64,000 bases of DNA from Euptelea pleiosperma (taxonomy: Eukaryota > Streptophyta > Magnoliopsida > Ranunculales > Eupteleaceae), in assembly GCA_035048495.1 (NCBI GenBank), contig CM068542.1, forward strand, positions 41,941,109 through 42,005,108. The letters are read 5' to 3'. Positions 1-11,205 of the stretch are shown one piece after another. A program made the translations under genes and the position numbers. The notes beneath the pieces are model-generated. The model ran no database searches, was not told the DNA's origin, and saw only the letters and a program-made list of their open reading frames with translations. Numbering within the stretch: the stretch's first letter is position 1; every line of letters begins with the position of its first letter.

Positions 1-1619
1 ATATGATATGTTTTTTAGTTTCAAATTTTTGAGTTTTATGTGTTTAGAGGCATGCATGCATGTTTACGCTTTAAGATTTTCTTATACAGTTTTGAGAGAA
101 TCGTAATATCTTTTAACTTGAGAATCGAATCAAGTCAATGGTGGTTGAGTGCTGGCAAAAAGTGAAAAAGGTGAATGCCAGCTCAGCACTATCAGCCACT
201 GTTGGATTCTCGGAATCCACGGCCAGAAACACACCTCTCGAGAGGGGTCAGAAAAAAGGGGGTCCTCTAAGCCCAACCTTTTTTTATTTAATTTTATAAA
301 AAAAAAAAAGATTGAATGACTTTTTTCATGTTTATGTTTCTATTTTTTTACTATTTTCCAAAATTTTATTTTATAAAAACTACTATAGATAGCAAATGTA
401 TAATTTCGAAGCTTATATATTTTTCATATAAACGTCAATGAGTTAGGGTTCTACATCCAGACATTTGAATCACTTTGTTTGATTATAATGAATTCGCTAT
501 TATTTTTGCAAGTTGAAGACTATTCTAATTAATTTCTCTTTACAGAAATCTGAACCTTGAACTTGTTAAATTCATGTTTTTCATAACAATAACTCTGTTA
601 ACTAAATCAAAGAATAAAAGGTCTCTAAACTCAAATTTCAATCCTTCTAGAGTTAGACTCCCTCTGACTTGGCACAATAAGAATGAAGACTTTCCTTTGT
701 ACAATGGATATGAAGAATAGACCTCTATTAAGTTTTAATCTTTCTCGATATATGATTACCCTCTAAGTCTATAAATTAAGGTCACGAGCAAAGGTATTGA
801 CATTTACTCTTCAGTCAATTTGCTCGCAACTCTTCACCCGCATTTACTCGAGGATCAAAGTGTGTTTGCAGGTATCCCGAGGTTTGATTAGTGAAGGAAG
901 CAAGATTCTGACACTTCTCGTTAGAGCCGGTGGCAAATCCACAAACAGCCCGGGGGGCAACCCCACAACTTTAATAATTTCTTTAAATTTTTTTTTTTTA
1001 CTTCCCCAAGTACCTTTTCTTTTGGTTTTTCCTTGAGTTTGGCCCCCCTTATTTTTTATTTTTTACAATTTTACACCCCCTTTACACAATTTTTTTTGTG
1101 ATTTTGCCCCCCTTGATCAAAATCCTGGCTCCGCCACTGGTTAAAGCCGACCTCGAAGATCGTGAGGTGAAAAACATTGTCCACAAGATCGATTCTCATA
1201 CCCACAAACACATACAAACAACGGGTCCTAAGATATGTAATGGTAAAAGAAAGGCCTCTCAGAATTGATGGAAAACGACACTGCACAAGTTGTGCACCGG
1301 ATGTATTTATAACATATTGGCCATTGTGGTCTACATGGGGCTACATTAAAAAAAAATTTAACCAACCAATAAATCTAGTCCGTATCGTTCAGATATAATT
1401 ATCATTATAAATAATAATTCAGTATATTATTATTATTATTATTATTATTTTGTGACCCGACGGTATATTATTACGAAGCTAATTATAAAAACGGGCGTAT
1501 TTAAGTATTTATGTAGTTTAATACTTTAATTTAATGTAATTGCACCATGGACTCCAATTATGAGAGGTCACTTTCCAAATGCATAGTTTTTATAAACAAA
1601 TTTAATTTAATTTTTGCAG
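1..1619. other. No recognisable gene; AT-rich intergenic DNA
   Basis: No open frame in this stretch resembles a protein I know. It holds a low-complexity (ATT)8 microsatellite at about 1426-1449. At 1126-1140 is a short sequence CTGGCTCCGCCACTGG, whose reverse complement (CCAGTGGCGGAGCCAG) resembles a common plant transposon end; a similar one lies at 52495-52512. A block near 130-270 (incomplete sharing) resembles 12175-12356, including the shared phrase CCACGGCC near GTTGGATTC, so both are probably copies of one dispersed repeat. Confidence 0.5.
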
Positions 1620-1700
1620 GGTGGTACGTTTCATTGTGACTTTGTAAAAGAGGACGACAAAGACAGGCACAGACCTAGAGTTCCTTCCAAGATTGATTAA
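1620..1700 (+). CDS. Possible orphan terminal exon, 26 codons plus TAA
   Basis: A pyrimidine/T-rich stretch ends in TTTTTGCAG at 1611-1619, a good splice acceptor. The next 81 bases read without a stop as GGTFHCDFVKEDDKDRHRPR and then VPSKID before TAA. The charged composition and higher GC than the flanks look like coding sequence, but the family is not recognised and no upstream exon with a matching donor was found within the window. It could be the last exon of a gene that begins left of the window, or chance. Confidence 0.25.
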   Translation, partial: GGTFHCDFVKEDDKDRHRPRVPSKID

Positions 1701-2134
1701 GAAGCTGCTAGGTAGTTTTCCATATCAAATAAAATCAATTTTGTCTTGCGTCATTTCTATTTATTGTTACTCTAAAAAAGTTGCTTCGAATACATAACTC
1801 TTATAATTTAATGTCCAACTTGGTGCCGGTAGGGGCAGTGTTAGCATACTCCCTATTCCCTATTACTATACTGTAGCATATATAGTCGTCCCAACTCCCA
1901 AGGTCCAAACAACCGATGGTCATTGAGATTCCTACCATACGAATCCCAAGGACTATTATACAAATTTCAAAGAACATCCAATGGTTTAAATATATGGACG
2001 ACGATGTTACAGTATCATCCTAGCGACACTGTTAGCTATATCATTTCCCGTAACGAAACTAATATACCGCCGAGAATTGTTGGAGAATAATTAACCGTAT
2101 GTCAAAAGACCAACGTACCCTTTATCAATATATG

Positions 2135-2620
2135 GTACGTGAGAAAAAGAGTTCCGATGGCAAATATTATCTTGGCTAAATATTTGCTCATATCAATATT
2201 TAACAATGTTTGGTACGTGTATGAGCTAGCTCACATCAATTTACTTCATTTTCTTTCAATTTGAGTGGGTCCCACATATCAAAGTAAGTCAAAAATAGGT
2301 TGCGCGAGTGCGGAAACCACATATTATGTCTAAGGATAAAAAATAATTCATTTTTATCTTTTTTATATGTTAAAAAATTAATTTTTATTGAAAATAGTGA
2401 TTTTCTGGCGAGAAAATAAAATTTTCTCACCAAGGCATAATCGGCGTGAAAATATTTACATAGGGGGGAGGAGATCAAATGTTTTCCCGTCGTGGAGGGC
2501 AATTATGTGGGCCCGGCTAAATATTCGCTAAGGGCGAGTGGCTGCCAAACGCAGCCTGGCGAATATTAGCGCGGCTAAATATTTTATTTTCCCGCTGCGG
2601 TGCGTTATCAAAACAGGCCC
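2135..2620 (+). mobile_element. MITE, GGGCCTGTTTGG-ended family, copy 1 (5' end degenerate)
   Basis: This copy shares GGTACGTGAGAAAAAG, a TATTTAACAA block, GGGTCCCACATAT, and the ending AAACAGGCCC with copies at 2648-3980 (inverted) and 33968-34390. The end sequence resembles Tourist/PIF-Harbinger MITEs, but a clean 3-bp target duplication could not be fixed. It has no coding capacity. Confidence 0.6.
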
Positions 2621-2647
2621 TTAGATTTGAAACTAACGAACAAGGTG

Positions 2648-3980
2648 TGCTAGTCTCCACGGTAGGGTGGGAAAATAAAATATTTGCGCGCTCTAATATT
2701 CGCCCGGGCGTGTTTGGCAGCCACTTGCCCCCGACGAATATTTAGCCGGGCCCACATATTTGCCAGCCACGATAGGAAAACATTTTATCACCTCCCCCTA
2801 TGTAAATATTTTCACGCCAATTCAGCCTTTGTGGCAGGAAAATCACTATCTATACAACAAAACAAGGAAGTTGTCTCCCCACTTATACTCCCTCTTATCT
2901 GTTTCAACAAAGAATGGACGAGATCTTATCCCCCAAATGAATGGTGGATCTTAGCCACTCACACCTGATTTTGGCAAATGCTTTGATGGGGAGTGCCGAG
3001 GGCACGGGCCACCCACTATCAATATAACAAGTGACTGCGGTTTTCTTATACCCCCTCTTATCTTATATGACTTCATTAATAATGAGTGGCTGAGATCCAC
3101 TATGCTTCATATCGATGGCTGAGATTAACTCCCACCCAATCTTGATAGACACTTTGTCGGAAAGTGCCACGGGCATGGGCCACCCACACATATAACAAGA
3201 CAACTCAGTTGTATTCTCTTATCTTATCCATCCATTTAATGTGGACGGTTAGATAAAGAGTGGTTGAGATCAAATCCATCGATCTAATGTGGACAGTTAG
3301 ATTTAAGCCACTCAATCCGCCTCATCTGACCTTAATTTATTCAAAATTTAAATTTCAACACCGTTATTTTTTGTTATTTCTGTTATTTTCCTATTTCTCC
3401 TTCTGTAGGTTACAATCCGTTATAACAACCGTTATAATGGAAAAAATGGTAATGCTCCAATCTGTTATACCGTTTGAGTGCCGAAGGCACCTAATTTTTA
3501 CAAACGCTTTTGTCGGAGAGTGCCGTGGGCATGTGCCATTTACTATTCTATATAACGAAACACATTGGTTGTCTCCCTACTTATACCTCCTCTTATAAAC
3601 ATCAACAGAGAAGGTCCGAGATCTAATCCTCCCCCAAATGGACGGTGGATCTCCACCACTCAATTGATTTTGGCAAATTCTCTGTTGAGGAGTGCCGATG
3701 GCATGGGGCACCCACTAGTTTTTAATAAAAATAAGTTTTTTAATATATAAAAAAGATAAAAATGAGTTTTTTTAATCCTTTTGACATAATATGTGGTTCC
3801 CACACTCCCCCTAACCCATTTTTGAGGTACTTTGATATGTGGGACCCACTCAAATTGAAGGAAAATGAAGTAAGCTAGCCTATACTCATACAAAACGTTG
3901 TTAAATATTGATATGAACAAATATTTAGCCAAGATAATATTCGCCATCGGAACTCTTTTTCTCACGTACCAAACAGGCCC
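2648..3980 (-). mobile_element. MITE of the same family, inverted, split by a later insertion
   Basis: Two halves match the reverse complement of copy 1: 2648 to about 2850, and about 3717 to 3980, ending in ACCAAACAGGCCC. About 870 bp of unrelated repetitive DNA lies between them. The pair of opposite copies (2135-2620 and this one) makes a large inverted repeat at the left of the window. Confidence 0.55.
2850..3716. repeat. Degenerate repeat block inserted in the MITE
   Basis: The phrase GAGTGCCGAGGGCACGGGCC or a close variant, followed by ACCCACT, recurs at about 2979, 3159, 3513 and 3690. Other shared phrases are TATAACAA, CTTATACTCCCTCTTAT and CCAAATGGATGGTGGATCT. The units are a few hundred bases long and diverged. 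There is also a relic at 3411-3470 of the hAT-like CCGTTATAACGG family. No open frame is credible. Confidence 0.5.
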
Positions 3981-4433
3981 TAAATATTCAAATCTGACTT
4001 TGAACAAACTGGTCCGGATCCAAATCTTGCTCTGATCCATATCCCTTGATCATATCTGAACCAGGATTCAATTGGGTGGATCTAAATCTGGCCCATATAT
4101 ATAGATATGCGGGAGTCTCTCTAAGGCGTCTCTTTTCTAATTAGGAACTAAGGCCAAAGAGTGGATCTAGGCCAACCCGAAATTTCTAATAAGTTCCAAC
4201 TCAAATCCAAATCCAAATCGGATCTACTAGTCTAGATCCGTATTCAACACATTTTCTATTCAGATATTGATAAGGATCCAAACCCACAAAAAATGAGTTC
4301 AAATCGAAGTGGACCTGGGGTCCGTTCTGCCCCATTTCATGCCCTATTCCATGCGAAGAAACCATGTTTTATTTCTTTTTCTTTCTACATTTTTTTGTCA
4401 AATGACCATGCTTTCTAAAGAAGTGATTTCAAG

Positions 4434-4750
4434 CATGGTTCAAAAAGGGCCGTTATAACGGATTCGGACCTCCCCCGTTATGTTATGTACCGTTTTAACA
4501 CTCAGAAAATAAAAGCTGTTTTCAGTTTTTTTTTTTTTTGTTGTAATGAAATAACGACCGTTATTTTCTGAGAAATTTGTAAAAAAACCCATTATTTCTG
4601 TTATATTCTGCTATTTTTTTTGAAAATTTGAAATTGAAATTTAGAATTTTAGCGCCATTTTTTCATTATTTTCTATTTTTGCCCCTGAGCGTTATAATTC
4701 GTTATAACGAAAAAAAGGGTACGGCCCCAGTCCATTACAACGACCCCTTG
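4434..4750. mobile_element. hAT-like MITE (CAAGG/CATGG family), 317 bp
   Basis: The left end is CATGGTTCAAAAAGGGCCG and the right end, on the complement, is CAAGGGGTCGTTGTAATGG. It is flanked by 8-bp repeats ATTTCAAG (4426-4433) and ATTTAAAG (4751-4758), differing at one base. The interior has many AACGG/CCGTT motifs and A/T-rich inverted blocks. The 8-bp duplication and CA-GG ends fit the hAT superfamily. It is non-coding. Confidence 0.75.
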
Positions 4751-5094
4751 ATTTAAAGTTTTATATTTTTCACAATATAAGGGCCTACTACTTGGCGCAA
4801 GACTGGACAGCACAGAATGCCATAAGCCGTGAAAACTTTCGGTAAAAATATAAAGGAAATTACTTTTTTCAAAGAACATTTACATATTCTAGAGAACTTT
4901 TTCTTTTCGTATTGGAGAGAACTTTTTCACGTTGGATGGAAATTCTCCTCAGCTTTTACATTTTGACTTTTTGTAAAGGAGGGTTTAGTTCGGTAGCGTT
5001 TCGGTCAAGTGCAAAAAAGTTGTGTAAAAATGTCAAGAAAAATATTTTGGCAAAGGCGTGAATCACGAGGTGGAGAGTGGAAGTTGATTGAAGA

Positions 5095-5456
5095 AAGGGT
5101 CGGGATAGGGGGACAACCATTTTTTGACAATCATTTGGAGGACCCACATAGAAGACGATTCAATGGTTGATTTTTGACGAGGATGATCTCTATGGTGAGG
5201 AGATCATCTTCACAAAAATTCAAATCATTCCGATGTCGTAGACTGGTTTAGAAGTTGAAGAATTATGGACCGTTTATTTCTACCAGGTAAATTGAAAACT
5301 ACATTTGATAGGGTTAGAAATTTCGGAATGGGCTGATTTTTTTTTTTGGGGTGATCTACACGGTTAGGAGATCATCCTCACTAAAAATCAGCCATTGTCC
5401 GCCAAAATGGTTGTCAAAAATAGTTGTCAAAAATGTTTGTCCCCCGATCCTGACTC
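5095..5456. mobile_element. Palindromic MITE, about 360 bp
   Basis: The ends are complementary: GGGTCGGGATAGGGGGACAA on the left and, on the complement of the right, GAGTCAGGATCGGGGGACAA. Inside are GAGGATGATCTC and its complement. The same GATGATCTC hairpin sits inside the element at 39582-40282, so the two share an ancestral core. Target duplication not identified. Confidence 0.55.
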
Positions 5457-5750
5457 TTATAGAAAAGGAAGGAAATGTTATCTATCCACGGTTAACGACA
5501 AGTAAAAGCCGTGTGACAATTGGGTTGCGGACCTGTGGACCATCGGATTCAATAGATCGTCGGTTCACGTGGGAGTGACTTTATTAAAACCCAGATGACG
5601 GATTTACCCTTTTGCAGTTGTTGCCAGATGAACCATGAATCTCTTTGAATCTGATGGTCCACGGCTCTGCGGTCAAGTGTAGGATAGCACGACTCAAACC
5701 CTACACCCAAACACTCGGCCATACAGCCATTAAGTAGGAATTGTTCGTAG

Positions 5751-5870
5751 GGTCGGGCTCCAGTGACAGCCATAAAATGACAGGCTCCCGTTACAGGACA
5801 CAATATGAGCCACGTGGGCCAATCCCCAGGTGGACCTACAAACCAAAAATCAGCCTGATTAGGGCTGTAA
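5751..5870. mobile_element. Truncated G-box MITE fragment
   Basis: This is the left terminal part of the G-box MITE family: GGGCTCCAGTGACAGCC, ACACAATATGAGCCACGTGG, then ACCAAAAATCAGCCTGATTA. The other half is missing. It carries one CCACGTGG palindrome. Confidence 0.55.
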
Positions 5871-6277
5871 CCGGTGTGATGTTCATTTTCTGAAAGGCAA
5901 AATTAGTGGTATGACTGTAATAATAGAAGAAGAAGGGGGGTTAATGACTAATGCCCGTATCTCGAGTCGTTTGATCTAATAAAAAAATACAAAATTTTAA
6001 TTATTTTCCCTTACGTAAACAATTGTTAATATGAAGTTTCATACATCGTGGGCTCCGTTGCGTTGTTGGGGCGTCACACATTGATTTTAGAGGCCACCAA
6101 TAATCAATGGTCCATTCACTAATTATATTTTGCCATGTGTCCCAATCATTGATTTTAGTGATATTTTGTCACTTCTGAGTTCAGAAGCAAGGCCACTCGC
6201 GGACTCGGAAACAAGGCAGACACGCGGATCCCCAGAACCCTCCCTCCCCCCTCGAGAAAATATTTGCTGTTTTCTAA

Positions 6278-6632
6278 GACATCAAAATTTGAAGTCTCTC
6301 CCTTCAAAAAAAATGCCATGTTGAGCTCATTTTAGGGGCCACTGACCTTATGGATGTTGGATAGACCTCGTTATGGACCTACATACTAAATATCAGCTTG
6401 ATATATGATTAATAACAGTTGTATATTAGCATATAAAATACAATGCTCAAATCCAACGGGTAAAAATTATGCTATTAAAATCCTAAATTTAATGGCTATA
6501 AATCACCGATTAAACTTATTTTTGATGTATAGATCCATCAAGAAGTGAACCACACATCCAAAAGGTCAGTGGGCCCTAAAGCATACTCCACCTGGCATTT
6601 TTGGAGGGAGACTTCAAAATGGGGACATCAAA
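6278..6632. mobile_element. Palindromic MITE related to the G-box family
   Basis: Outer inverted ends around GAAGTCTCTCCCTTC and GAGGGAGACTTC enclose inner inverted phrases GGGGCCACTGACC and GGTCAGTGGGCCC, with a central TATCAGCTTGAT / TTAAACTTATTTTTGATGTA pair. It lacks CACGTG but shares the general layout of the neighbouring MITEs. It is non-coding. Confidence 0.55.
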
Positions 6633-7115
6633 CTCGGACCCAACGTTCCTTTTACTTTTATTTTTCTTTTGTCGACCGGTAATTTAATGTCCTTTCGAAT
6701 CCGAAACCCCATTCGTCCTTCGTGCATGTCTCCAATCATTGAAAGCCATGTGTCCGACAAGTGATTCGTCGTATGCCACGTGTAGGGACGCAGCGAATTG
6801 GGTGCAAGACACCGTCGTGGGAGACAAAGCCGGTGACAATTTGTTGTTCAGCTTGGCGTTGAGCCATCGGCGTGAGCCGAGGTGAAATCTTGGAATTTTG
6901 TTGGTTTGTGATAACTAGGGTCGTTGCTGTGGGGACCATGGAACATTGGGACCTTGATGGCGCTGACACGATCACGTCCACTAGGTAGACACAATAAAGC
7001 ATTGGTTCATCAACCTCAATGTACTCTACTTTCGTACCTTAAGCTATTAAGGCAGCTAGTCATCTAGCGCCTCACGTGAACCACATGATAATCACCGATC
7101 TCATAGAATTTCATA

Positions 7116-7815
7116 CGGAAAATTTCTAAAAAGAAAAAAAAATTTAATCTATTTACAAAAATAAAAATAAAATTGTGACAATTCCAAAAAAAATAACTAA
7201 ACGCCTTTAAAAGGGCGTTCCTCCCTGACAGAAATAAATCCTCTGATACAAGTAGCAAAAGCTGAAAAGGCTGCCAAACGCCCTTTAAAAGGGCGTTTCC
7301 AATAGAGAGTAAAACTTTTGTCCCAATACGAGCCACGTGGCACACTCTTAGTGGACGCTGACCGTATGGATGTTTGATCAGTCCATTGATGGACCTGCAG
7401 TCCAAAAAATCAGCCTGATTAGTAATTTAAAACCTTTGGATCTTTGTACTCAAATAATGCTAAAATTCCTACGGTTAAAATCAACCCATGAAAATAACTT
7501 CAATCCAACGCTTATAAACCACTAATCATGTTTCTTTTTTGGTGTGTAGATCCACCTAGTGATTTGCCAAACATCCATACAGTCATCGTCCGATAACAAT
7601 GTGCCATGTGACTTGTTTCGGGACAAAAGTTTTACTCCTCTATGGCGTTTGTCAGCTTTTTCAGCTTTGATGTCCAGGGAAACAGTGGTCTTCTTTTCAC
7701 TTTTCATATCCGTCAGGGAGAAAAGGGCGTTTGGTTACTTTTCTTGGAAGTGTCAGAAATTTATTTTTGTTTTTGTAAATAGATTAAAATTTGTTTTCTT
7801 TTTTGAAATTTTCCG
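7116..7815. mobile_element. Mutator-type MITE with CGCCC hairpins, 700 bp
   Basis: Terminal inverted repeats begin CGGAAAATTTCTAAAAAG on the left and CGGAAAATTTCAAAAAAG on the complement of the right, and extend about 70 bp. Both flanks carry a perfect 9-bp duplication AATTTCATA (7107-7115 and 7816-7824), the Mutator hallmark. Inside are palindromes of the form CGCCCTTTAAAAGGGCG at 7199-7220 and 7274-7298. A G-box MITE is inserted at 7307-7637. Its relative of almost the same length is at 39582-40282. Confidence 0.85.
7307..7637. mobile_element. G-box MITE nested in the Mutator-type MITE
   Basis: The ends are GAGTAAAACTTTTGTCCC and its near complement GGGACAAAAGTTTTACTC. Inside are GAGCCACGTGGCACACTC, ACCGTATGGATGTTTG and AAATCAGCCTGATTAG, with diverged complements of each on the right half (the right G-box has decayed to CATGTG). 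The target duplication is obscured by the palindromic host sequence. Confidence 0.7.
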
Positions 7816-7951
7816 AATTTCATATTACCATCTCATCAATTTTGACCGCAAGTCAACTATTTTTTAAATTGATTTTAATCATGAGGACGACAGAAATAAG
7901 ATACATACTGACGATAGCTCAAACAATTTACTTGCTCACGATAAATAAAAA

Positions 7952-8355
7952 GGGTCGTGATGTAACAAGGTATACCTGAGATTTGTTCATTTGCGGAAGC
8001 GGCATTTTTGGTAGTCACCACTGCCAGCTGGGCCCACTGACCACATGGATGTTTAGCCCACCCTTTAATAGATATTCAGACAAAAAATCAGCTTGTTTAA
8101 TGATTTGTAGCCGTTGGTTTTAGTACTCAAAAAATGGTTGTATTCAACGGCTATAAGAATGCCTTAAATAGTGCTAAAAAGTGTTAAAATCTAATGGTTA
8201 TAGATTACCAATCAAGGTGATTTTTGGTATGTATATCCATCAAGGGGTGGGATAAACATCTAAGCGGTCAGTGGGCCCAGATCGCAACGGTGACTACCAA
8301 AAGTGCCGCTTCCGCAAATGAACAGTTTCTGGCATACCTTGTTACATCTTTTTCC
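7952..8355. mobile_element. Mutator-type MITE, GATGTAACAAGG family, 404 bp
   Basis: The element starts GGGTCGTGATGTAACAAGG and ends CCTTGTTACATCTTTTTCC. A perfect 9-bp duplication AAATAAAAA flanks it (7943-7951 and 8356-8364). Inner phrases GCGGAAGCGGCATTTTTGG and TGGGCCCACTGACC recur inverted at the right. Other copies are at 9324-10117, 12962-13347, and partial ones at about 12020-12141 and 39237-39428. Confidence 0.85.
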
Positions 8356-9112
8356 AAATAAAAATTTGACTTAGATCATAGATATTCTTGTAAATTTGCA
8401 TTGACTGTTATGTGATTGATACATGGATCGATGTCTCGGTATTGGAGGCCAGATCGATCACTGCCAATCCTGGTCCGTATCAGCCTGATCTAACTTAGTA
8501 TACTAAATGATTTGAACCCTGTTGACCACAAACGATCCAATACGGGATTGGTGGATACCTAAATTTTCAATCAAGAGTTGTCATTTGACTTGATAGTCAA
8601 TTAACGACTGGGATACTTTTTGCAATTTTGGACAACAATAGTACTACCCATCAAAGGTGCGAGATATGTAAGTTGCAGAGATGTTCATGTTAAATAACTA
8701 TTTACCCCAAAAGATCGACCTGTTGGGGAAATGTGAAACAACTATGTATACCAACAAGTCGTCGGACCAACACAACATGTGCATGGGAACATATATCTTC
8801 TGCTAACACGTCCCTTTAGCAGTAATACACTATGCTGGAGACTTGAACCCGTGAGGCTGTGACCTCCCAAGCCTTAAGGATCTGATACCATGTTAAAACA
8901 ATCATTTACCCCAAAATATCGACATGTTGGGAAAAGGAGAAACAACTGTCAGGCCCAGCTCGACCATTAGGCAAATGAAGTGGCCGCCTAAGGCCCTCGA
9001 CGTGTAAGGCCCCCAAATATCAAAATATTTTAAATTGTTTATTAATAATTTTTTTTTTAAAAAGGCCCCATCTGTGCATCAGCGTCAGGCCTCTACAATC
9101 ACTCTTTTTTCT

Positions 9113-9272
9113 GAGTAAAACTTCTGTCACAATGGATTGCAAATCACACAATCACAAGCCAATGAATTCTCGACACGTACACCTCAAAGCAAAAAAGCAC
9201 ATGGGTATGTGCCCAGAACTGATTGGCTTGTGAATGTGTGATTTGCAATCTATTGTGACAGAAGTTTTTCTC
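9113..9272. mobile_element. Small hairpin MITE, 160 bp
   Basis: The two arms are close complements: GAGTAAAACTTCTGTCACAA with TTGCAAATCACACAATCACAA on the left, and TTGTGAATGTGTGATTTGCAA with TTGTGACAGAAGTTTTTCTC on the right. The loop is about 60 bp. The outermost GAGTAAAAC is shared with the G-box MITEs. Confidence 0.6.
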
Positions 9273-9323
9273 TATTCTACAGCAGCACAGTTTACCAAAA
9301 AAAGCCGCACAATTTACCAAAAA

Positions 9324-10117
9324 AGAAAAAAGATGTGACAAGGTATGCCTGAAACGTTTTCAATGTGGAAGCACGATTTTTGTTACTCACCACTGTAATC
9401 TAGGCACATGACCGCATGGATGTTTATCCCACCCCTTGTGGATATGGGTCAGGTTCCGTTGATAGATCTAAAATGACAGGTAAAGGGACACAATATAAGC
9501 CACGTGGAACACTCTTATAGGACTTTGACCGTATGGATGTTTGTCCTGTCGTCCCATGGTGGACCTACGAACCAAAAATCAGCCTGATTAGTAATTTATA
9601 GTATTTGGATTGGACTTATTTTCATGGGCTGGTCTCAACTGTGGGAATTTGAGCAATATTTGAGGTACAAAGATCCAACACTTATAAATCACTAATCAGG
9701 CTGATTTTTGGTTTGTAGGTCCACCGTGGGATAGGACAAACATCCATATTGTCAGAGTCCTGTAAGCGTGTGCCACGTGGCTTATATTGTCCTATATAGA
9801 TACCTCTCATTTTAGATCTGTCAACGGAGCCCGACCTTGTATCCATATACACCAAAAATCACCATGATTGGAACTCTATAACCATTAGATTTTAGCATTT
9901 TTTAAGGTGTTTGTATAGCCGTTGAATGCAACCATTTTTTTAGTACTAAAACCAATGGCTCAAAATCATCAAACAAGCTGATTTTTTGTGTGAATGTCTA
10001 CTAAGGGGTGGGCTAAACATCCATGCGGTCAGTGGGCCCAAATGGCAGTGATGACTACCAAAAATGCCGCTTCCGCAATTGAAAAGATCTCAGGTATAAC
10101 TTGTTACATCACGATCC
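9324..10117. mobile_element. Mutator-type MITE, GATGTAACAAGG family, split by a G-box MITE
   Basis: This copy lies in the opposite orientation to 7952-8355. The left end is AGAAAAAAGATGTGACAAGG and the right end is CTTGTTACATCACGATCC. Flanks TACCAAAAA (9315-9323) and TACCAAACT (10118-10126) agree at 7 of 9 bases. The two halves are separated by the G-box MITE at 9447-9836. Confidence 0.7.
9447..9836. mobile_element. G-box MITE nested in the Mutator-type MITE, 390 bp
   Basis: The ends are GGTCAGGTTCCGTTGATAGA and, on the complement, GGTCGGGCTCCGTTGACAGA, followed by ATCTAAAATGA in both. ACAATATAAGCCACGTGG at 9490 is mirrored by CCACGTGGCTTATATTGT near 9774. The centre has AATCAGCCTGATTAG and its complement. 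This is the best preserved copy of the family and shows two intact CACGTG boxes. The precise target duplication is unclear. Confidence 0.75.
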
Positions 10118-10812
10118 TACCAAACTTAAGTGTAGGGATATTTTCGTAAAATATTCTTTGTTTAAATGAGTATTTTTTATTATATAAATTTAATTTTTTT
10201 TAACTAATTTTAATTTATATTAATATTTTAAATAAAAGACCCCATTTAAAATTTTCGCCTTAGACCCCATCTTGTATTAAGACGGCCCTGACAATTGTGT
10301 ATACCAACGAGTCTTCGAACCAACACAACACGTGTGTGGGAACATATCCTCCGCTGACACGCCTCTCAACAAAAATAGCTCTAGATCTTAAGGTATTTTT
10401 AAATGTAGCGCTCAATGATTTGCTACTGCAAATTTTCCAATCTAATAGGCGACCCATCGAACGGTTGATATAGACTGTTTTATGCATGTGTCATGCATGA
10501 CATTAGTTGGACGGACAGAACTCGGCGCGTGGGTGGGAGGGTGACATAGGAGACTAATAGGAATTAGTTAGAGATTAGAAAGGTAGTTTAGTCAATTAGA
10601 CTTTCAGATGGTAGGTGGTATTTGAAAAGTACCGAACAAATTGAGTGGAAGAGAAGGAGGCCGGGCAAACTTTGAAAACTTGGGTACACTGAAAAGTAAA
10701 ATAATGTCGCGTCTACATCGTGGAAAAGTTTATTAATAGTGACAGTACTGCAACCAAGGAACAAGTGACGTAAAGGCAAGACATAAATCCATGCAACAAC
10801 AAATATACATTA

Positions 10813-11205
10813 AAAAAAGGCTCAGGCTCCAGTTACCGCCCTAAAACGACAGGCTCCGGGATTATAAGACACAATATGAGCCACGTGGCATACTCTTAGA
10901 GGACTCTGACCGTATGGGATAAAAGGCTCGGTTCCAGTTGCCGCCCTTAGGCTCCGGTTACAGAACACAAAATGAGCCACGTGGCACATTCTTAGAGGAC
11001 TCTTGACTGTATGGATGTTTGGTCAACCCATAAGTGGACTTACAAACCAAAAATCAGCCTGATTAGTGATTTATAGGCGTTGGATTGGACTTACTTTCAT
11101 GGGTTAATCTCAACTATGGGAATTTGAGCAGTATTTGAGGTACAAAGATCCAACGCCTAGAAATCATTAATCAAGCTGATTTTTGGTTTGTGGGTCCACC
11201 GAGCC
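10813..11205. mobile_element. G-box MITE plus a duplicated left end
   Basis: A truncated left end (10813-10916, GGCTCAGGCTCC through GCCACGTGG) is followed at once by a second left end (10923 onward) and a fuller body reaching CTGATTTTTGGTTTGTGGG near 11195. The right terminal part with the second G-box is missing. The repeated left end suggests an aborted or recombined insertion. Confidence 0.5.

Larger units (their letters stand above)
8950..10290. mobile_element. hAT-type element nested in the TRIM
   Basis: The left end is CAGGCCCAGCTCGACCATTAG and the right end is GTATTAAGACGGCCCTG. 8-bp repeats flank it: ACAACTGT (8942-8949) and ACAATTGT (10291-10298). Left and right portions (GGCCGCCTAAGGCCC; TTCGCCTTAGACCCC) match the element at 54317-54868. 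It contains a small hairpin MITE (9113-9272) and a Mutator-type MITE (9324-10117). No open frame survives. Confidence 0.7.
8688..10359 (-). mobile_element. TRIM-like miniature LTR retrotransposon, interrupted by a hAT element
   Basis: Two direct repeats of about 120 bp begin TGTTAAATAACTATTTACC (8688-8808) and TGTTAAAACAATCATTTACC (8891-8949, resuming 10299-10359). Between them is a core of only about 82 bp. Next to the right repeat is TCTGATACCA (8881-8890), whose complement TGGTATCAGATCC is a methionine-tRNA primer binding site, so the element lies on the minus strand. It has no coding capacity, as expected of a TRIM. The right repeat is split by the hAT element at 8950-10290. A 5-bp target duplication is not visible. 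Confidence 0.55.

Noticed and set aside
7064..7405. A 113-codon minus-strand open frame
   Set aside because: It crosses the border of two nested MITEs and is made of their A/T-rich inverted repeats.
8825..8890. ACTTGAACCCGTGAGG resembling a tRNA T-arm
   Set aside because: It is in the short core of the TRIM next to its primer site; no tRNA fold.
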